From the NCBI GenBank assembly GCA_964035575.1, contig OZ037834.1, positions 1-64,000 on the forward strand: a DNA stretch of 64,000 nucleotides, in the 5' to 3' direction. The notes beneath the pieces are model-generated. The model was not told the origin of the DNA. It ran no database searches and worked only from the letters and a program-made list of their open reading frames with translations. The position numbers and the translations under genes were made by a program. Each line of letters starts with the position of its first letter. The stretch's first letter is position 1. This DNA is from Rhynchopus sp. YZ270_cl-10 (taxonomy: Eukaryota; Euglenozoa; Diplonemea; Diplonemida; Diplonemidae). Below are positions 63,713 to 64,000 of the stretch, piece after piece.

Positions 63713-64000
63713 TATAAGATGATCCTAAGCCTCTTTGTGCTTAGTCACCTTCAACAAAAGAGGTTCAAGGTGCAAAACGCCTCACCGGGCACACCGGCGG
63801 ACGCAGGGTACTGAAAAAAAAAAGAAGTGAAATAAAGTGAATTTTGACACTGTGTAGATCAAGGCGAATGCTGCAGGCTAAATAAAAGCTAAATAAAGGA
63901 ACACATGAAGATGCGTTTTTGAAACAGGGTTACGACGTGCACAACCTCGCTGTGGAGACGAGGTAAAAGAAGAAGAACATGGTGTGTACTCAAATATGTC

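Overview
The window looks like nuclear DNA of a repeat-rich protist. Support comes from spliceosomal introns (four, GT..AG, with reading phases that match across every junction), a VPS9-domain protein, an ERV/PDI-type ER protein, and mostly non-coding, transposon-littered DNA. Every gene I can support lies on the minus strand, and most have a pyrimidine-rich stretch just upstream of the ATG. One-way gene order with such leaders recalls Euglenozoa, and with introns and so many repeats a diplonemid is my best guess. This is inference: no rRNA or spliced-leader gene is present to settle it.

Layout. 1-16.8 kb is satellite DNA: (TTTGCGGG)n abutting (GAGCTGTG)66, a duplicated ~1.3-1.7 kb unit, a frame-broken membrane-protein remnant, two copies of a CTG-rich minisatellite, and a 4.6 kb practically perfect (GAGCTGTG)n array. 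17-24 kb holds a 6.06 kb structure bounded by 66-bp inverted repeats, with nested repeats inside. 24.5-28.6 kb carries a secreted glycosidase-like protein and an ABC ATPase. 28.9-33.8 kb is a train of three long palindromes and one other inverted-repeat element, each flanked by TA and separated by poly-C. 34.7-36.2 kb encodes a thioredoxin/ERV protein, followed by a degenerate tRNA-Gly. 38-51.3 kb carries a two-exon membrane protein, a four-exon VPS9-domain Rab GEF, a ubiquitin-like/LRR protein and two small membrane proteins with acidic tails. 51.4-58.7 kb is gene-poor and full of foldback elements. 58.85-61.3 kb encodes a Wee1-like pseudokinase. 62-64 kb is again foldback elements.

The clearest new biology is in the mobile and structured DNA: a three-copy inverted-repeat family with three different 5-bp target duplications, a hAT-like element with an 8-bp duplication, several TA-flanked foldback families, a habit of 8-bp tandem repeats with unrelated sequences, and dispersed hairpins that keep an ACGAGAG loop while the stem changes. 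All hairpin copies found lie on the same strand as the genes.

Functionally, the PDI-ERV protein (ER-Golgi), the VPS9 protein (early endosome), the secreted enzyme and the small membrane proteins point to secretory and endocytic housekeeping, but there is no sign that they act as one pathway.
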